Assembly: GCF_000687875.1 (NCBI RefSeq)
Contig: NZ_JHYG01000001.1
Location: 62,001-126,000 of the forward strand
Reading direction: 5' to 3'
From: Acidocella facilis ATCC 35904
GTDB taxonomy: Bacteria > Pseudomonadota > Alphaproteobacteria > Acetobacterales > Acetobacteraceae
Length of the DNA: 64,000 bases
Under the pieces are notes generated by a model. That model saw only the letters and a list, made by a program, of their open reading frames with translations. It was not told the origin of the DNA and searched no databases. Within the stretch, counting starts at the first letter, position 1. Each line of letters opens with the position of its first letter. Both the position numbers and the translations under genes were made by a program. Positions 62,001 to 64,000 of the stretch are shown one piece after another.

Positions 62001-63403
62001 TGGCCACAACACGGATTGAACATGACGCGCTGGGCGACGTGGCGGTGCAAGCCGACCGGCTCTGGGGCGCGCAGACCGAGCGCAGCCTGGAGAATTTCAA
62101 GATCGGCCGGTCGCGTTATGTGTGGGGGCGCGAGGTCATTCGCGGCTTTGGCATTCTGAAGAAAGCCTGCGCGCTGGCCAACCAGGCACTGGGGCAGCTG
62201 CCGGAGGAAAAGGCGCAGCTGATCGTGCAGGCGGCGCAGGAGGTGATCGACGGCAAATGGGATGAGGAATTCCCGCTTGTGGTGTTCCAGACCGGCTCCG
62301 GCACCCAGAGCAACATGAATGCCAATGAGGTGATCTCCAACCGCGCCATTCAGATTGCCGGCGGGGTGGTCGGCAGCAAAAAGCCGATCCACCCGAATGA
62401 TGATGTCAATCACAGCCAGTCCTCCAACGACACTTTCCCGACCGTGATGCATATCGCCGCGGTGGAGGCCACCAAGGCGAAGCTGTTGCCGGCCATCGCC
62501 CGGCTCTCGGATGTCTTCCGCGCCAAGGCGCTGGCTTATGGCGATGTGGTGATGACCGGGCGCACCCATCTGCAGGATGCCACCCCGGTGACGCTGGGCC
62601 AGGTGATTTCCGGCTGGCAGGCGCAGCTGGATCAGGCCGCGGAGGGGATCGATCTCTCGCTGGCCGGGCTGTATGAGCTGGCGGTGGGCGGCACCGCGGT
62701 GGGCACCGGGCTGAACGCGCATCCGAATTTCGGCGCCACGGCGGCCGCGTTTATTGCCGAGGAAACCGGCCACCCCTTCATCACCGCGCCCAACAAATTC
62801 GCGGCCCTGTCCGCGCATGACGCGCTGGTGGCAGCCTCCGGCGCGGTGCGGGTGCTGGCGGGGGCGGCGATGAAGATTGCCAATGATGTGCGCTGGTATG
62901 CCTCCGGCCCGCGCACCGGCATCGGCGAACTGCTGATCCCGGAAAACGAGCCCGGCTCCTCGATCATGCCCGGCAAGATCAACCCGACCCAGTGCGAGGC
63001 GCTGACCATGGTGGCGGTGCAGGTGTTCGGCAACGACCATGCCGTGGCTTTTGGCGGCTCGCAGGGGAATTTCCAGCTCAATGTCTATAAGCCGGTGATG
63101 CTCAGCAATCATCTCGACAGCGTGAATTTGCTGGCCGACGCGCTGGAGAGTTTTTGCGCCCATTGCGCCGAAGGCATCGAACCGGCGCGGGGTAAAATTG
63201 CGGAGAATTTGGCTGCCAATCTGATGCTGGTGACGGCTTTGAACCCGCATATCGGCTACTCGAAATCGGCTGAGATCGCGCTGAAGGCGCATCGGGAAGG
63301 GCTGACCTTGCGTGAGGCCGCCCTGGCCAGCGGAGCGCTGAGCGGCGCGCAGTTCGATGAATGGGTGAAACCCCAGGCGATGACCGCACCGCTGAGCGTT
63401 TAG
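62000..63403 (+). CDS. fumC: Class II fumarate hydratase
   Basis: A 467-residue class II fumarase interconverting fumarate and malate in the TCA cycle, oxygen-stable and metal-free. It has [22 protein letters not shown] near the start, [15 protein letters not shown] near residue 97, [12 protein letters not shown] near 137 and the superfamily signature [15 protein letters not shown] near 317 in the mobile loop with the catalytic Ser. The ATG at 62000 gives the typical length; an upstream start adds a non-conserved leader. Confidence 0.95.
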   Translation: MATTRIEHDALGDVAVQADRLWGAQTERSLENFKIGRSRYVWGREVIRGFGILKKACALANQALGQLPEEKAQLIVQAAQEVIDGKWDEEFPLVVFQTGSGTQSNMNANEVISNRAIQIAGGVVGSKKPIHPNDDVNHSQSSNDTFPTVMHIAAVEATKAKLLPAIARLSDVFRAKALAYGDVVMTGRTHLQDATPVTLGQVISGWQAQLDQAAEGIDLSLAGLYELAVGGTAVGTGLNAHPNFGATAAAFIAEETGHPFITAPNKFAALSAHDALVAASGAVRVLAGAAMKIANDVRWYASGPRTGIGELLIPENEPGSSIMPGKINPTQCEALTMVAVQVFGNDHAVAFGGSQGNFQLNVYKPVMLSNHLDSVNLLADALESFCAHCAEGIEPARGKIAENLAANLMLVTALNPHIGYSKSAEIALKAHREGLTLREAALASGALSGAQFDEWVKPQAMTAPLSV

Positions 63404-63405
63404 AA

Positions 63406-63503
63406 CAACATGACCCTGACTGGACCCAGTCAGGGTCATGTTGCTTGCCAAAACACAGAGCTAGAGCGCGCTGAGCGTTTACGGTCAGCCTGAAAGCGCT
63501 CTA
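63406..63503. repeat. Intergenic palindromes after fumC
   Basis: 63406-63443 has 18-base perfect arms including ATGACCCTGACTGG, sharing TGACCCTGA/CCAGTCAGGGTCATG with the palindrome at 18815-18844. 63462-63503 is bounded by TAGAGCGC/GCGCTCTA, similar to the AGAGC/GCTCT ends at 18847-18885. Both follow fumC. Confidence 0.75.
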
Positions 63504-63574
63504 AGCGCGAATTTTGCGGCGCGCGGGCGAGATGTGCTAGCAACCTTGCCCTGACCAATCGAGGATATTTGCTT

Positions 63575-64000
63575 ATGGATGGCGGTGCCGATTCACGCCG
63601 GATCACGATCTACAAACCGGAGGATTTCGCGCCGATGCGCGCGGCGGGCAAGCTCGCCGCCGAGACGCTGGATATGATCACCGAACATGTCGCCCCCGGT
63701 GTCACCACCGAGCATCTGAACACGCTGTGCCATGAGTTCATCCTCGCCCATAATGCGGTGCCGGCGCCGTTGAATTATCGCGGCTATCCGAAATCCATCT
63801 GCACCTCGATCAATCATGTCGTCTGTCACGGCATTCCGGGCGACCGGAAGCTGCTGGACGGGGATGTGCTGAATATCGACGTGACGGTGATCCTGGATGG
63901 CTGGTACGGCGATTCCAGCCGGATGTATGTGGCCGGCAATGCCAATACCCGCGCCAAACGCTTGATCGACGTGACCTATGAGGCGCTGATGCGCGGCATC
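63575..64000 (+). CDS. map: Methionine aminopeptidase (N-terminal part, runs off the window)
   Basis: The first 142 codons of type I methionine aminopeptidase, which removes the initiator Met. It has RITIYKPEDFAPMRAAGKLAAE at the start, NHVVCHGIPGDRKL near residue 78 with the catalytic His, and the metal-binding Asp pair in NIDVTVILDGWYGDSS. ATG 63575 follows GAGG. The gene continues beyond base 64000. Confidence 0.93.
   Translation, partial: MDGGADSRRITIYKPEDFAPMRAAGKLAAETLDMITEHVAPGVTTEHLNTLCHEFILAHNAVPAPLNYRGYPKSICTSINHVVCHGIPGDRKLLDGDVLNIDVTVILDGWYGDSSRMYVAGNANTRAKRLIDVTYEALMRGI

Overview
The window is high-G+C DNA from an alphaproteobacterium, most likely a Rhodospirillales/Acetobacteraceae relative such as Acidocella or Acidiphilium. 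That placement is inferred from protein resemblance and was not tested by any search. Gene density is high and most genes sit in tight operons with ATGA, GTGA or TGATG overlaps. Both ends are cut: the 5' end lies inside an FAD-dependent oxidoreductase and the 3' end inside methionine aminopeptidase.

Region by region: 0.5-7.4 kb holds a formate module (FocA-type channel, soluble NAD-dependent formate dehydrogenase FdsGBAD, and a LysR regulator with no canonical start codon). 7.6-9.5 kb is a ClC chloride channel. 9.5-15.8 kb is a fructose PTS locus (LacI-type FruR divergent from fruB-fruK-fruA, with two operator-like sites). 16.1-18.7 kb holds an AtoE-type fatty-acid transporter and an exported aldose 1-epimerase. 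18.9-30.2 kb is a large non-phosphorylative sugar catabolism locus: a CUT2 ABC transporter, IlvD/EDD sugar-acid dehydratase, 2-keto-3-deoxy-L-arabonate dehydratase, sugar dehydrogenase, lactonase, DgoK and DgoA, a GbpR-like LysR regulator and a further SDR. It looks built for a pair of stereochemically related sugars, D-galactose and L-arabinose. Four copies of a spaced motif, TATCRA-N16-ATTTGAC, lie before its four transcription units, all in the same orientation as the gene they precede, and probably define a local regulon. 30.4-35.8 kb has a PRC-barrel protein and a TetR-controlled EmrAB/outer-membrane efflux operon.

36.3-41.9 kb looks like a decayed genomic island next to a tRNA-Arg gene. 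It contains a broken P4-type integrase, two copies of an approximately 88-bp direct repeat, a truncated lipase, a small hypothetical protein, an exported beta-propeller protein and an unusual AAA+ ATPase/TPR membrane-protein pair. 42.1-52.3 kb is a Tad/Flp pilus locus (two Flp pilins, CpaA, CpaB, CpaC, a small lipoprotein, CpaE, CpaF, TadB, TadC and a TPR-SPOR lipoprotein). It ends in three consecutive hairpins and is followed by a secreted repetitive protein. 53.0-64.0 kb holds gltX, comEC, a small exopolysaccharide group (Wzc-like kinase, acyltransferase, outer-membrane barrel, WecG-type glycosyltransferase), fumC and map.

Long intergenic palindromes recur (about 18.7-18.95, 30.3, 52.3-52.5 and 63.4-63.5 kb). 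Two of them share the same palindromic core, which suggests a REP-like family in this genome. No CRISPR array, complete insertion sequence or rRNA gene was seen.
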